Assembly (NCBI GenBank): GCA_009602735.1
Contig: WELA01012345.1
Coordinates: 605,120 to 669,119, forward strand
Direction: 5' to 3'
Source of the DNA: Mesotaenium endlicherianum
Taxonomy: Eukaryota; Streptophyta; Zygnematophyceae; Zygnematales; Mesotaeniaceae
DNA: 64,000 nucleotides
The translations under genes were made by a program, and so were the position numbers. Positions 10,957-21,360 of the stretch are shown in pieces; position 1 is the stretch's first letter, and each line of letters starts with the position of its first letter. The notes under the pieces are model-generated. The model was not told the origin of the DNA. It saw only the letters and a program-made list of their open reading frames with translations, and did no database searches.

Positions 10957-10976
10957 GCAGGTATAAATACCTGCAG
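10957..10976 (+). promoter_or_regulatory. TATA box of solo LTR S1 within a palindrome
   Basis: TATAAATA at 10962-10969 is embedded in CAGGTAT-AA-ATACCTG, a perfect inverted repeat. The distance to the LTR end (about 170 bases) is normal for a U3 promoter followed by R and U5. Confidence 0.6.
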
Positions 10977-11496
10977 AGTCATTGTGAGTGCAACTCTCAC
11001 AAGCACACATTCTACGTTAGTTTTCACTTTCGCTCTTTCGAGTATTCGTCAATTTCCACAAGTATACGGATTCTCCTTCCACTTGAATTAAATATTCCTT
11101 GAATACCGAGGAAAGATCCTCTCAAAAAGCAGAAACGTCACAGGAAGACCCTTCACGCTGATCACAGATCACTCGCCGTTACTCTGGCTGATGAAGAATG
11201 GAGACCTTACTGGTAAATTGGCTCCGTGGGCTCTTAAGCTCCAGGAGTACCAAATGACAGGTATATATATGATACATCAAGCAGGTATACTCAACAACAA
11301 CGCCGATGGACTCAGCAGGAACCCCGACCCATCCGCGGACAACAGAACGGGAGCTCGAGAAGACGAAGATCCAAGCAGCCCAGCAGACTTCGCAGCCTGC
11401 CTGGCCGAAATGGCTAGAATGGTAGCGTCAGGAGAAGCTGAGCCTCTACCCTTCTTCAGTCCAGAGATCTGAAAAGATCAAGCCACTAAGCATTGG

Positions 11497-12610
11497 ATGA
11501 AGACGGGAGTCCACCTGGAAGGATTATCGGTGAAAGAAAAGGACCAGGTGTGCCATCAAGCTAAACGATTTTGCTGGAAACGCAATAACCTCTTCAAGAT
11601 TGAAGAAACTGGTCAGGAGAAGTTGGTGCCAGAATCCACCAAAAGGCGAGCTCTGGTGCAGGAAACGCACGAGAATATACTGGACACTATGGTGTCAAGA
11701 AGACATATAGTCTTTTGGAGCTGTCTTACTGGTGGAGGGGCATGAAGCAGCAGTGTGAGGATGTGATCAAGGCCTGCAAAAGCTGTGATCGCGTTAAGGC
11801 TGGTTTTGCGCAGCAACACCCACACCTGCAACCTCTGCCAATCATGGGCCTAGGCTACCGATGGAGCTGCGATCTCGCAAGAGAGTTACCGCTGTCCAAA
11901 CGAGGTAACAAGTACATTATGGTCAAGATTGAGCATTTCTCTAAGTGGATAGAGGTTGTACCTTTAACTGCTAAGGAAAGCTCGAAGACCGCGGAAACGC
12001 TTCTCAACGGTGTGATTGTACGTCATGGAGCTCCAGCAGAAGTGCTCACAGACCAAGAGTCTGAGTTCCAAGGATCTTTTCAGAAACTCTTGGACAGATG
12101 CTTCATTAACCATCACACTACGTCAAGAGATCACCCACAGGCGGATAGTCAAGCAAAGCGGATAGTGCAAACCATAAAGTCTGCTTTGCGCAAATTTTGC
12201 CTTGAGCATGACAAGCGTGATTGGGATCTGGCCCTGCTATGGCTGGTTATGGATTACATATTTAGCAAGCAAGCTGCTTTGCGAATCACTCGCCGTATCA
12301 AATTCTGTTTGGCAGAAGTCCAGTTGTGCCCAGCAGCATCAAGCAGGAGATTGAGCAGGTGAAAGACCTGGACAACCCTGATGAACTGCTAAAAAGGTCA
12401 TGGTACGCCGCAAGGTGTTATTTGAGCACATGATGCCTGTTGCCCTGGACAACCTGAAAATCGCACAGAAAGAGACACACAGCGTTACGCCAGGACGCGA
12501 GACGGGAGCTACCGCTTGCAAATGACGCAGATCTAGGAAGGAGGCTTCGTTTACCGCAAGCGCCAGACCAAGACCACGATTGACACCAGTTCAAGTGCAT
12601 TAATCTTACG
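11497..12610 (+). pseudogene. M1 integrase
   Basis: The zinc-binding HHCC region (ETHENI ... CKSCDRVKAG) lies at about 11665-11810. The catalytic core runs from about 11860 (WSCDLARELPLSKRGNKYIM), through LTDQESEFQG near 12050, to the NHHTTSRDHPQAD block and its glutamate-equivalent position near 12150. A C-terminal region with GSYRLQMTQI-type sequence precedes the PHD finger. The known role is insertion of element cDNA into host DNA in the nucleus. Part of a broken element. Confidence 0.85.
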
Positions 12611-12764
12611 CGTGAAACATGCGTTCGACAATGGTGTGTTGGAACTGGAAGGTTCTGATGGTAAAACCATGAGAGATCACGTGCAGAACTGCTCGCTGTG
12701 CCACTTGCCTAATATCAATCCCACGATTAAGATTGTGCCCGAGGAATTGGTGCCAGCCACACCT

Positions 12765-12893
12765 TGTGCCAGCTGCAAAGTGCGGGATGATCAAGAAGCA
12801 ATGGTAACTTGTGATAAGTGTAATGCCCGTTGGCACACCTTCTGCATTGGTGAAGAGGAGATTATGGCACGACAATGGGAATGTCCTGACTGC
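12765..12893 (+). other. PHD finger at the C-terminus of M1 pol
   Basis: Spacing fits a Cys4-His-Cys3 PHD finger: CASC, then CDKCNARWHTFC, then WECPDC, closing at 12893. The tryptophan two residues before the last cysteine pair is the usual PHD signature. PHD fingers generally read the histone H3 tail, often H3K4me3 or unmodified K4. Here it takes the place a chromodomain occupies in chromoviruses, so a targeting role is likely (inference). Versions also occur in M3 (about 43545-43670) and M5 (about 53380-53510). Confidence 0.82.
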
Positions 12894-12963
12894 CTTCCTA
12901 AAAACCCCAGCCACAAGGCCAGGAGATAGAGGCTTTCAGCGGAAAGGCAGGGACGCCTCAGCT

Positions 12964-13209
12964 GAAAGGGAGGGGTGTAAGGGAAGCTGAGGATGAGATA
13001 AGTTTCTGAAAATTTCTACTAAGTGTTGATAGGGTGGGATGAGGAATGGGTCAGCCCCAGCCACTCCGCCACCGACACACGTGCAGGGGACCATCAACTT
13101 GGTTGATTTCCCCACGTGCGGCAACGCACCGACACGTCAACCAGGTTGAAGGCACACGTGCTGAGAAGCAACGCACGTGCCAGAGGTCCGACGCTGTTAG
13201 GCACGACAC
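12964..13209 (+). other. M1 polypurine tract and 3' terminal region
   Basis: GAAAGGGAGGGG (12964-12975) is followed at once by TGTAAGG, exactly as in M3 (43744) and M5 (53283 on the minus strand). The tail ends GGCACGACA. This looks like a plus-strand primer followed by a U3-like region, yet the same sequence is absent from the 5' end of M1 and M2. Confidence 0.7.
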
Positions 13210-15134
13210 CTCTCCCTTGTAAGTATAGGCATTTTATGAAATTACATAGTCATCAATTGCTCATAAGATTAACTCTATGAAAGCCATGAAGCACAAGATT
13301 GAGGTTAAAGTGCTGAAGTTCACAAGTTAGATCCGCCAATAAGCAGTCATTACTGGACTTGGATCAAGGATGAGCCGAAGCAGAGAATATAGTGTCCACT
13401 TAAAAGGTCCACCCAATAGAGAATGAGACTAGGACTCGAAGCATGACCTTGCTCCTTCACATTGCAACGTAATGTAATTTATTATGAATACGGACGTCAA
13501 TTACTATTTGAGGTTGGGGATGATGATTCAATATGATACATAATGAGTGCATGTATATGTAATCCATTTTGGAAGTCGGCTTCACGTGAGATTGTTTAAA
13601 GAGCCCGAGCACGCAGCTTCTACCACCTAAGTAGTCATGTGTGATATTGGTACCTGATCAATTAGTCATCATTTTATAACTTATCTAATGAGTTACTCAT
13701 CAAATTAGACATCAACTGTAGATCGAGAAAAAGTTTGCGAGTAACTTTTACAATTGACTTTTAATTTTATCATCCATCAACGTGATTGGTTGAATTATGC
13801 TCTTTGGTAGCATGTTGATTGCAAATTGTAGTACACAAAACACATGTCTTTCATAAATTTGCAACAAATGCAGACAATTTCACACTTTGAAAATATCCAA
13901 ATACGCCAAAAAATGCTTGAATTGTTCAACTCGTGAACAAGAGTTTCAAAGACCCACTCTAGACAGATGCAAGTGGTAACCACGTTCTCATCACGCAGGC
14001 GCCGAATCGATGTTTCAACACCCATCGAACGTAGGCTTAGGGCTTTGGCAGGCCGTTGCAAGACACATGCCCGAGTGCGAGCCCCTAAAGAGATGCACTT
14101 GGTGTGCCCTTAGTCCAATGTCAACATCAACGTCAGCCCATGGGCTGAAAACCAGAAAAACGAAGCCAAATCAACCCAGCAAATGCGACACTGACTTTGG
14201 AACATACAATATGTCTTGCCAAATGTCTTGTCTTCATTTCAAAATGTATTTTGTCGTCGCATCAATTCAAGACAAACAAGAAATTGCACTCTCAAATAAT
14301 TACCAGTTAACAATATTGTGCCGTAATCAGTAAGAAGAATCCACAAGGCTGGAGGACATGGACAACGGGCTCGGTGAGGATGGCGGGAGGACTAACGGGA
14401 GGTCTCCAAAGGACCCAAAGAGCTGAAAGATTGATTCAAGATTGTGCCGCATGAACAGCGACCTAGACCAGAGCCGGGACTAGATGCATACAACATAGAA
14501 GATCCTGTGGTAAGACGATGAAAGATGGATTATATGCGACAATACAAGTTCACCTCCACTAGATTTGTGAATACTTTTGTTGAGCACTTATTGTTAACTT
14601 TTTAGAAGTTTCTGACAATCAATTACCTCATCTTTCAAGAACCTAGTAATGCAATCTTTTTTCCAAGTGTGCATATAGCTAACCAACTGCAAATTGCAAT
14701 AGGAACACTACCATCCTCTACCAACTTCTTGCACCTAACTTCTAATGATCAATCAAACTTGAGCATAACTTTTAAATACGTGCATTGGTCCTAAAGTTTT
14801 CAAGTCGTGAGTAGGTTTGTTTGATCAGGCTTAAGAGCGAGTATATCTACCTGCAGTGGCAATATGCTTTAAATTCTTGAAACACACACGTGGTTTGTAG
14901 CTTTGAAACCCTTGCAATCTCACATTGCAATGCTTTAAATATTACAATCAAGTATGTGCTCCGGTTTGTTGTAGTCAATGCAAGACACCCCTCACGTAGA
15001 ATTTGTGAGAGTGAACTACCACTCTCTTTGTGGTCCGTTTGAAAGGACTTGTCGTATGCTTTGTGTGCGGTTTTGAATCTTTAATCTTGTGACTATCACA
15101 TTAAGATTGTGCAAATCACAAGGGCGACCAATTC
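13210..15134. other. Non-coding stretch, no feature recognised
   Basis: AT-rich sequence with stops in all frames and only short random open frames. It is the right flank of M1 and shows no similarity to other parts of the window that I could see. Confidence 0.5.
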
Positions 15135-15365
15135 CATACCTGTGGTGGTTAAAAGCTGAGGAGGTCTCACTGGATATTCAGATATCTTAGGTGCTGCATT
15201 AAAACCATATGACTGATCATGAGGAAAGTATGCTACCTGGGCCTAAAAGGGAAGGTCCAAGAGAACTATGGCTGCTGGTGAGAGATCTTCAACAAATTGG
15301 GTCTCAAGTGGTGACTAATAATGCTCCAACCTCCATGTTTAGCAGTGTAGGATCTTCACTCCTCA
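15135..15365 (+). repeat. Duplicated block, copy 1
   Basis: About 230 bases from ATACCTGTGGTGGT to TAGCAGTGTAG recur at 16106 in the same orientation at roughly 75-80 % similarity. An open frame here (15209-15421) has a diverged counterpart in copy 2, with PGxxRxGPREL and VVTNxAP shared. That hints at former coding sequence, but no family is recognised. Confidence 0.65.
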
Positions 15366-16105
15366 ACAAAATTACACCCTTCAGCTATCTTAAAAGGCAC
15401 TTCCGTGAGAGGAAGAACTAGCAAGTAGACAATACATATGAGTGCAAAAGATGAAACCCTGGCATACTGAATAGCAGCCAAGACCCCCAAAAGGAAAAGA
15501 AAGAAGAGCTATGTCCTACGTGGACCTAATCACCAATGGGAGCAAGTTGCAAAAGCCTTTAGCAAGACAACCAGGCCTTAGCTTGGTACTAAGCAATTGG
15601 ACATTTCAGCCTCATTACTCACAAGCTAAGGCTCAATACTTCTTAACACTAATGCTGGCCGTGTGTGAAGCAGGTTCAATGGATTACCACGCGGGTTTAG
15701 GACCCGTGAGTTTTTCCAATGCAGGTACACAAGACCTTTGTGAGCTTGATCCTAAGCTTGAACTCACATAAGCTAGCATTTTGCAAGCTTTTTCCCAAGA
15801 TTGAGCCAGTAATTATAAGATTTCCAAGTACACATTAAGGATTTCGTCTTGACTTTATAGCCAAACAAAGGGAGAGGGAGCCCTTAGAGGCGCGCATTGC
15901 CCACAAGATAGCTGCAACATCCAAGTAGGTGGTGGCTTTTGAAAGCCTTGCACGTGCACAACAATAATTCCAGCTAGAATGGCCCTGGACAGAGATAGAA
16001 ACTTAGCTAAGGCGTATGCTCAGACCAGCCTGCAACGCTCAGGTGCACTAGACCAACCACAGTTGACATGCTGACAAGGTGAAAGGGAGGGGCCTATTAG
16101 TTGGC
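15366..16105. other. Sequence between the duplicated blocks
   Basis: No recognised protein. An open frame at 15511-15771 has no known motif. Just before copy 2, GAAAGGGAGGGG at about 16081-16092 matches the M-family polypurine tract, so the pair may be the ends of an old, unrecognised element. Confidence 0.4.
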
Positions 16106-16345
16106 GTACCTGTGGTGGTCGAAAGCTAAGAAGGTCTTACTGGCTAATCAAGTATTTTAGCAGCTGCATTAAAACCTTATTGTTGATCATAAGGAAAGCA
16201 TCCTGCCTGGACTTGTAAGGAAAGGCCCAAGGGAACTGTGACTACCGGTGAGTGATTTCCAGGAGGTTGGGTCTTCAGTGGTAACCAATGATGCTCCAGC
16301 TCCACGCGTAGCAGTGTAGTGTCTCTTCTTTTTAAGGTTGGGTAA
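16106..16345 (+). repeat. Duplicated block, copy 2
   Basis: The counterpart of 15135-15365, running from GTACCTGTGGTGGT to TAGCAGTGTAG, preceded by a purine run. Divergence suggests an old duplication. Confidence 0.65.
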
Positions 16346-17089
16346 AATTCACGAAGTTTGCCCAAGGGCGGAGTTTATGAATATTGCTTGAAGGCAAAAT
16401 TTTACAATGTAACAAATCTTATCATTGATATGTATTATATGTGCTATGAAACTCCAACGCAAATGATGACGTTGTCCAAACACGTGTCCACCTTTCAACG
16501 CTAAAACAAGCGCTCGACCATCTTGGTTGACTTTTGGGAAAGCTAAAACTACGTGTTAAACTACGTCGACTTCGGACAACTGTTTTAAGTTGTGAAGGCC
16601 ATTGGCAAGGGAAGAATTTTGATTTCCTAATTTGTTTCTTTTTTTTTGAAAAATGTAATAACGTACAATGCTTCAACCGAGCGTTCCATTTTTGCAACCC
16701 TATCCGCTAAAATTAAAGTCCAACTTGAAATTGCAATGAGATTTCAAGGAAGAATTTGTTCCAAATGAGAGCTAGGACGAGTTGGGACATACTCCAGATG
16801 CCAAAACTTACAATCAGTTTTTGCCGTTTCGCCACTTGCACATTTTCAGGGTGTAAAGTGTTGTATTTAGAAGACAATGGTGGAGTGGATGACGTCGGGG
16901 TTTGGTAACCTTAAAGTCGTAGCTAGCCACCATGGCTTGCAGGTTGTTGTTGTAAGCAGATTGGGATTGGCGAGAAGAGGAGAAGAGAGAAGCGACGGCC
17001 ACCAAGGGTCGCTTAAGGATAAGCAAGTCTTCTTTCTGTCATCTTTATTCTCTTCCACATTTATTGCTGTATCACAGGGAATGCCCATG
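16346..17089. other. Non-coding stretch, no feature recognised
   Basis: No gene or repeat recognised. It forms the left flank of the solo LTR at 17090 and ends with the target-site bases CCATG. Confidence 0.5.
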
Positions 17090-17847
17090 TGAAAGGGGGA
17101 AGGGTGCGGGGAGTGCGCCCATACACACTCACGCACCCTCACCTGCGAGTGGAAGCGTGCACGAGGACCTTTCCTAGTTGCATACACAAGGTGGAGTGGC
17201 CTGGTGGTATGCCACCCTTGCAAGAGTTAGAGGGCTACATGAGAGAGGAGTGGAAAAGAACTCACTTTATCAAGAAAAGTCGTGTACAAGATACGAAGGT
17301 TAGACTAGAATAAGCCCCCTCTACTTCCTTGTGCTTCCCATTTATCCTTTAACTCGAAGTGTCCTCTCTAGCAAAGTACCTCCAGAACCTTCTCCTATGG
17401 CTCCTTTCACAATGTTCTGTTAGAGGTGGGGGGGAACAAAATTGAGCTCCTTCCATGTAGGTGACCTTGCCTAGTTGGACAAGCTAGCACACTCACACGC
17501 ACACAATCACACTCTAGAATATTCTACTACACAAACCACTAACTCCTCACGGAGTTTCTAGAAATTCCACGATCACTTTGACACTCTACGTAATTGTACG
17601 TACTTTCTGGAACCCTCATGTTTCAATGTCCTACTTCCTGGACTCCAACCGAAATTTTCGTCACTAAACCTGTCCTTGTCACTAAATAGAATCTGTGACA
17701 TTAAAAACTCACTAAAAACTCCCAAAATTCATAACTTTCTCAATACTTGTCCAAATGACTTGAAATAAAGCCCAAAGTTCTTCTAAAATCACACTCTATG
17801 CATATAAAATGCTAGAAAGATACAAATTACAATGTGATAACCTTACA
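17090..17847 (-). mobile_element. Solo LTR of the E4 family (copy A)
   Basis: It reads TGAAAGGGGGAAGG on the + strand and ends ACCTTACA, matching the E4 LTRs (46942 and 50908) over their whole length, plus a short extra segment near 17410-17450. The 5-bp duplication CCATG flanks it (17085-17089 and 17848-17852). Orientation follows the E4 primer site, which reads on the minus strand. The short open frame near its left end recurs in every copy and is LTR sequence, not a gene. Confidence 0.88.
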
Positions 17848-18535
17848 CCATGCTAGCCATAGCGAAGTAAAGCCTCGCCTTGCCTCGTCAACGTCACTCA
17901 TTGTGTTGCACGTTGATGGGTGCCATCGTTCTGTTTCGATGTTGTGTTGTCATCGTTTCAAGCGCTTCATGCGGGGGAAGTCTGCGGCCCCTCACAAAGT
18001 TTTGACAATGATCGAGTATAAAGAGGATGGCTCCTAACTACAATGCCTATTGTCGCGACTGTTACTAGTTTGACGGCGACGCACGAGTGGCGCAAGTCAC
18101 GGCCGCCCAGGTACGGAAAGTCAACGTTGACTCACCGACCATTTGACTGACAACTGTGTGGTCAGGAGAAGTCAAGTCACAAGAAGCGTGATTGGTAGGT
18201 CAATTCCGACACTTAAGGATAGGTGGGGTTTTGACAAAGCAAAAGTCCGCAGGACAGCTGTTTATGCTGGGATCGGCAAACGGACCACGTCAGCAGCCGC
18301 CAAGTACGATAGCGCTGACTGCGCAGTCACCTTGGGAAGGGCCTAGTCAGGCGAGGTTGCGCGGAAAGGCCACCTCAGCCATGGACCTGTGGTGAGGCTG
18401 CCACGACTTAAGCAGCCACCTAGGGAGACATAGGCTCAAGGCCAATTGTTGATTTTCAACTTTGGCAAAAGCTTGTTGGAAGTAAGACGCTTCTATCCTA
18501 AATCTGAGAAATTCAGTTGATTGGTTCAGGTGAAC

Positions 18536-20230
18536 AAGAATTCCCAAGCAAGTTGGGGATTGAGGCTTGTGAGGGCTGCCGGTGCTCAACCTGGAAGGGG
18601 ACCTGGAGAAATTCAACTGTATATACGGTTGAGGAGTGGTAGAATCTACCATTCTGTAGAGTCTGTGGAAGGCTCAGAGCCCACGACGGAGTGAGGCTTC
18701 TGAGTATTCTGACAACCCGTGGAGAGAGCAAACGTCGGGAGGCGAGTCTCGCCACATCTCCGCAAACGGTGAAAACCCACATAACGAGCGATTCTTTGCA
18801 CCTGCTTTGGGCAGAACGCAAGACGCTTGGGTGAGAGTCAGGGATTACTAGTCACCTTTTAAAACGGTTGGTGATGAGAGCAATGAGAATCCCAAGTTCA
18901 ATATGTCTACAATACGAACCGGTGATAATAGTCTCACTCTCCAAGAATTTGATGAGATTTATTGGACGAACTTCTTTGAGAAGATTCGGAATGATGCTTC
19001 ACACACATCGTTTGTTGCATTCGTAAGTTCTGTGCAATACTTGGACAAGGATGCCTTGCTTCTCAATTGCAAATTCCGAAAGGATGAGGACCTTACCCAG
19101 GAATAGGCATTTGTAGAGCAAAAGAAGGCAAGGGATTTAAAGATCCAAAAAGAGGCTACAAAAACCACGATGACCGCTTTGTCTTTAGGAAGAGCAGTGC
19201 TTGTTGTACTTGTTGAAAGCGTAGACCTAACTGCTTTAACGCATGAACTCGCAGAAGTATTGCAACAACTCACAGAAGGTCAGTATAAGGCCTTTACAGA
19301 GAACGATGATGCAGAATCTATTAGAGAACTGCGTAAAGTGTGTGCAGATTTTTTTGAAAAGATTGCGAATGCCCAGGAACGTGTGACACGCAGAGCACCA
19401 CCATTTGATGGTCAGCAAGGCAACAGCGCCACGTCCGAAGCCAGCCATGTGCAAGCTTTGGCCAGTTGCCGTGGGGATATGGAAGCTGGGAATGACCAAC
19501 TAGACTTTGAGCATTGCCTGCGTCATTTTTGTAAGTTGCTTGAAGAACGTTTTCTAGAGGATCGTAGTCTTAAGATGCACAAATACGTGCATTTTGTTCG
19601 ACGGAAGAACAAAACGGCGATGGAAGTTAAGTCCAGAAAGGTGGATCTTGCCAAGAAGGCAGAAATCTACAAGCCCAAAATTGTGGCTGACAAATTTTTG
19701 TTGTGCTTGGGCAAGGAAACAGATCGCAAACCCAGGCCACACTTTTCTGCAAAACGTGGCATCGATTGGGACATTGACAAGGCTGTTGATATAACACGTA
19801 ATGTCGAAGAAGGTAAATTCTGGTACAAGGAAGTTTCCAAGACGTTTATGGCTCCTGAGAAGAAGGAAGAATCCTCTCCACCTAAGGCCACTAGCTCTAT
19901 CTTTCATTTTAAGAAGAAGAATGGGTCATTCAATAAGTTTGCTAAGCATGCCAACACTGCTGAGACAGCAGAAGAATGTTGGAACAGTGGAAAGTCAAGA
20001 CACCAATAGAGAGATTGTCCGTACCCAGATGCTAAGCAGGTGTCTGGTGGCAAGACACAGGTATGTGCTCATTGTAGCAAAAAGGAACACTCAGAAGATG
20101 AGTGTTGGTCTAAGAACCCAATTTTAAAGCCACCATGGGCTACCACTGCCACGTGGGAGGCAAATAAGGGTAAATAGAAAGGAAAGGATAACTTTGGTAG
20201 CCGGAAGGATAACCAAAAGTATGAGGCTAT
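18536..20230 (+). pseudogene. gag: M2 gag
   Basis: Similar throughout to M1 gag: LTLQEFDEIYWTNFFEKI near 18940, the capsid-like helical region near 19490-19810, and the zinc-knuckle region near 19975-20110. Part of a broken element. Confidence 0.75.
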
Positions 20231-20568
20231 GAGTGCTAAGATTGCTGAGTTGAAAGCTCAATTCACAAAGCTAAACACGTCAAATGTCTATTATGATGCA
20301 GATATGGCAGATCGAACCATTTGCAAATGCAAGAAGTCTTTGTCTGTAAAAGCCACAACCGTGGCTACCAGCGAACGAGTGGATCACAATCGTTTGGTGC
20401 CAAGGAATGCTGGGAAGCTTCCTCAAACCTTTCGGATTACCTTGGATGAAGGTGAGATCGCACAGTTGCGCCAAGCTCGGCTTGGACCACGTAAGACGTC
20501 TAGTTTTTCAGTTGAGAAACTGAAGGCTCTAGTGGAAAATTGGAGTCCGAATACTCCACTGATATCTC

Positions 20569-20990
20569 TTGCAGATCTCCAAATTTTCCTTTTTGTTCAT
20601 GGTTGAAGAAGCCAAGGAGCAGCTGGATATAGTTGAGGAGGGTGCAAATAGCGCCTCCACGCCGACAAATTTTACCACTATGAAGGTGCAGAATAAAGAT
20701 GGTGCTATGAAGTTCAACAACTGGACCGCCCCAAATATTTTGTTGGACACGAGAGCACAGCCAGTCATCCTAGGAAGGAGGGTTGTGAAAGCTCTGAAAT
20801 TGACCTTAAGGGACTTGAAAGAGAGCCCTTCCCAGTTGAGAACAGCATCAGGGCATGTAGCCAAGTCATGTGTGCTTACACGTAGTCCTATCAAAACTAT
20901 TGACTCGGGGAAACCTGAGGAAGCATCGATATTGATAGAGTGCACAATGACAGAGGCAAAAAATTATGATATTCTCCTGAGGACATAAGC
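20569..20990 (+). pseudogene. M2 aspartic protease region
   Basis: Aligns with the M1 protease region between gag and methyltransferase and shares the NILLDT active-site neighbourhood and the following VVKAL helix. Part of a broken element. Confidence 0.65.
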
Positions 20991-21360
20991 TCTAATTTCC
21001 CTTGGTATTGTCATTGATCTGCGGAAGCAGAAGGTGACTTACCAGCAAACATCTAGGCAAGCAACCGACAAGAGAAATTCCTGTAAAGATGGTTTGCAGC
21101 AGCGAGACAGTCGCTAGAATAGTGAATTGTTTTGCAACATACCCAGAGTATTTCAACGAGTTGCTGCGGGAGGAGGCAGAGAAATACACGTCCATAAATG
21201 TGCCTCAACCATTGGCATGGCAACCAGGGAGGATGGCTCAAATGGAAACCGTGAGAAACTTGGATCTCGGCCCGCAAGAGCTCTTACTAGTACCCTATCC
21301 AGTCACCTCATCCTTGAACTTAGTGCCAGGAGTGGCACCACTACCTAAGCAACCATAAGA

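Larger units (their letters stand above)
10201..11142 (+). mobile_element. Solo LTR (S1) inserted in M1 RNase H
   Basis: A 942-bp insert starts TGTATCAATTTG and ends AAACGTCACA (TG...CA). The 5-bp target duplication GGAAG is present at 10196-10200 and 11143-11147, and the host reading is continuous across it. No internal retroelement genes are present, so it is a solo LTR left by recombination. A TATA box at 10962 gives + orientation. Family unknown. It is younger than M1. Confidence 0.88.
8975..11300 (+). pseudogene. pol: M1 reverse transcriptase and RNase H, split by a solo LTR
   Basis: The RT fingers and palm are recognisable as Ty3/gypsy type: MCGDYRRLN near 9280, IDLRQGFNQI near 9390, VMPFGLKNAPAIFQ near 9487, and the catalytic YIDDVVV at about 9571-9591. 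The thumb and connection (LGLSGYYRKF) follow. RNase H then starts near 10010 (HTDWSRVGIGAVL) and runs to LLAVVWAV and the tail after the solo LTR at 10201-11142 (ITDHSPLLWL). Reverse transcription of the element RNA is the known role. Part of a broken element. Confidence 0.88.
1658..13209 (+). mobile_element. M1: Ty3/gypsy-type retroelement carrying a C5 DNA methyltransferase and a PHD finger
   Basis: The order read on the + strand is leader, gag with two CCHC knuckles, aspartic protease, C5 methyltransferase, unrecognised linker, RT, RNase H, integrase, PHD finger, polypurine tract and 3' tail. The left end TGTCGCGACTG and right end GGCACGACA form a short inverted pair (TGTCG/CGACA). The flanks are AACCTC on the left and CCTCTC on the right, which share CCTC as a likely target duplication. 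The 5' and 3' terminal few hundred bases are not repeats of each other, so no LTR pair is seen. A 942-bp solo LTR is nested in the RNase H region. The copy is a fossil: the coding region carries roughly ten breaks, while the methyltransferase frame looks whole. Retroelement-borne methyltransferases are known from charophytes and dinoflagellates. The age cannot be read from LTRs here. Confidence 0.85.

Noticed and set aside
12976-13209. A short classical 3' LTR of M1
   Set aside because: It starts well after a polypurine tract, but no matching copy stands at the left end of M1 or M2, and the target duplication lies at the TGTCG end instead.
17090-17313. Conserved small gene (74 codons, repeated at 46942, 50908 and in part at 58129)
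   Set aside because: It is the terminal part of an LTR repeated in every copy; no other coding evidence.
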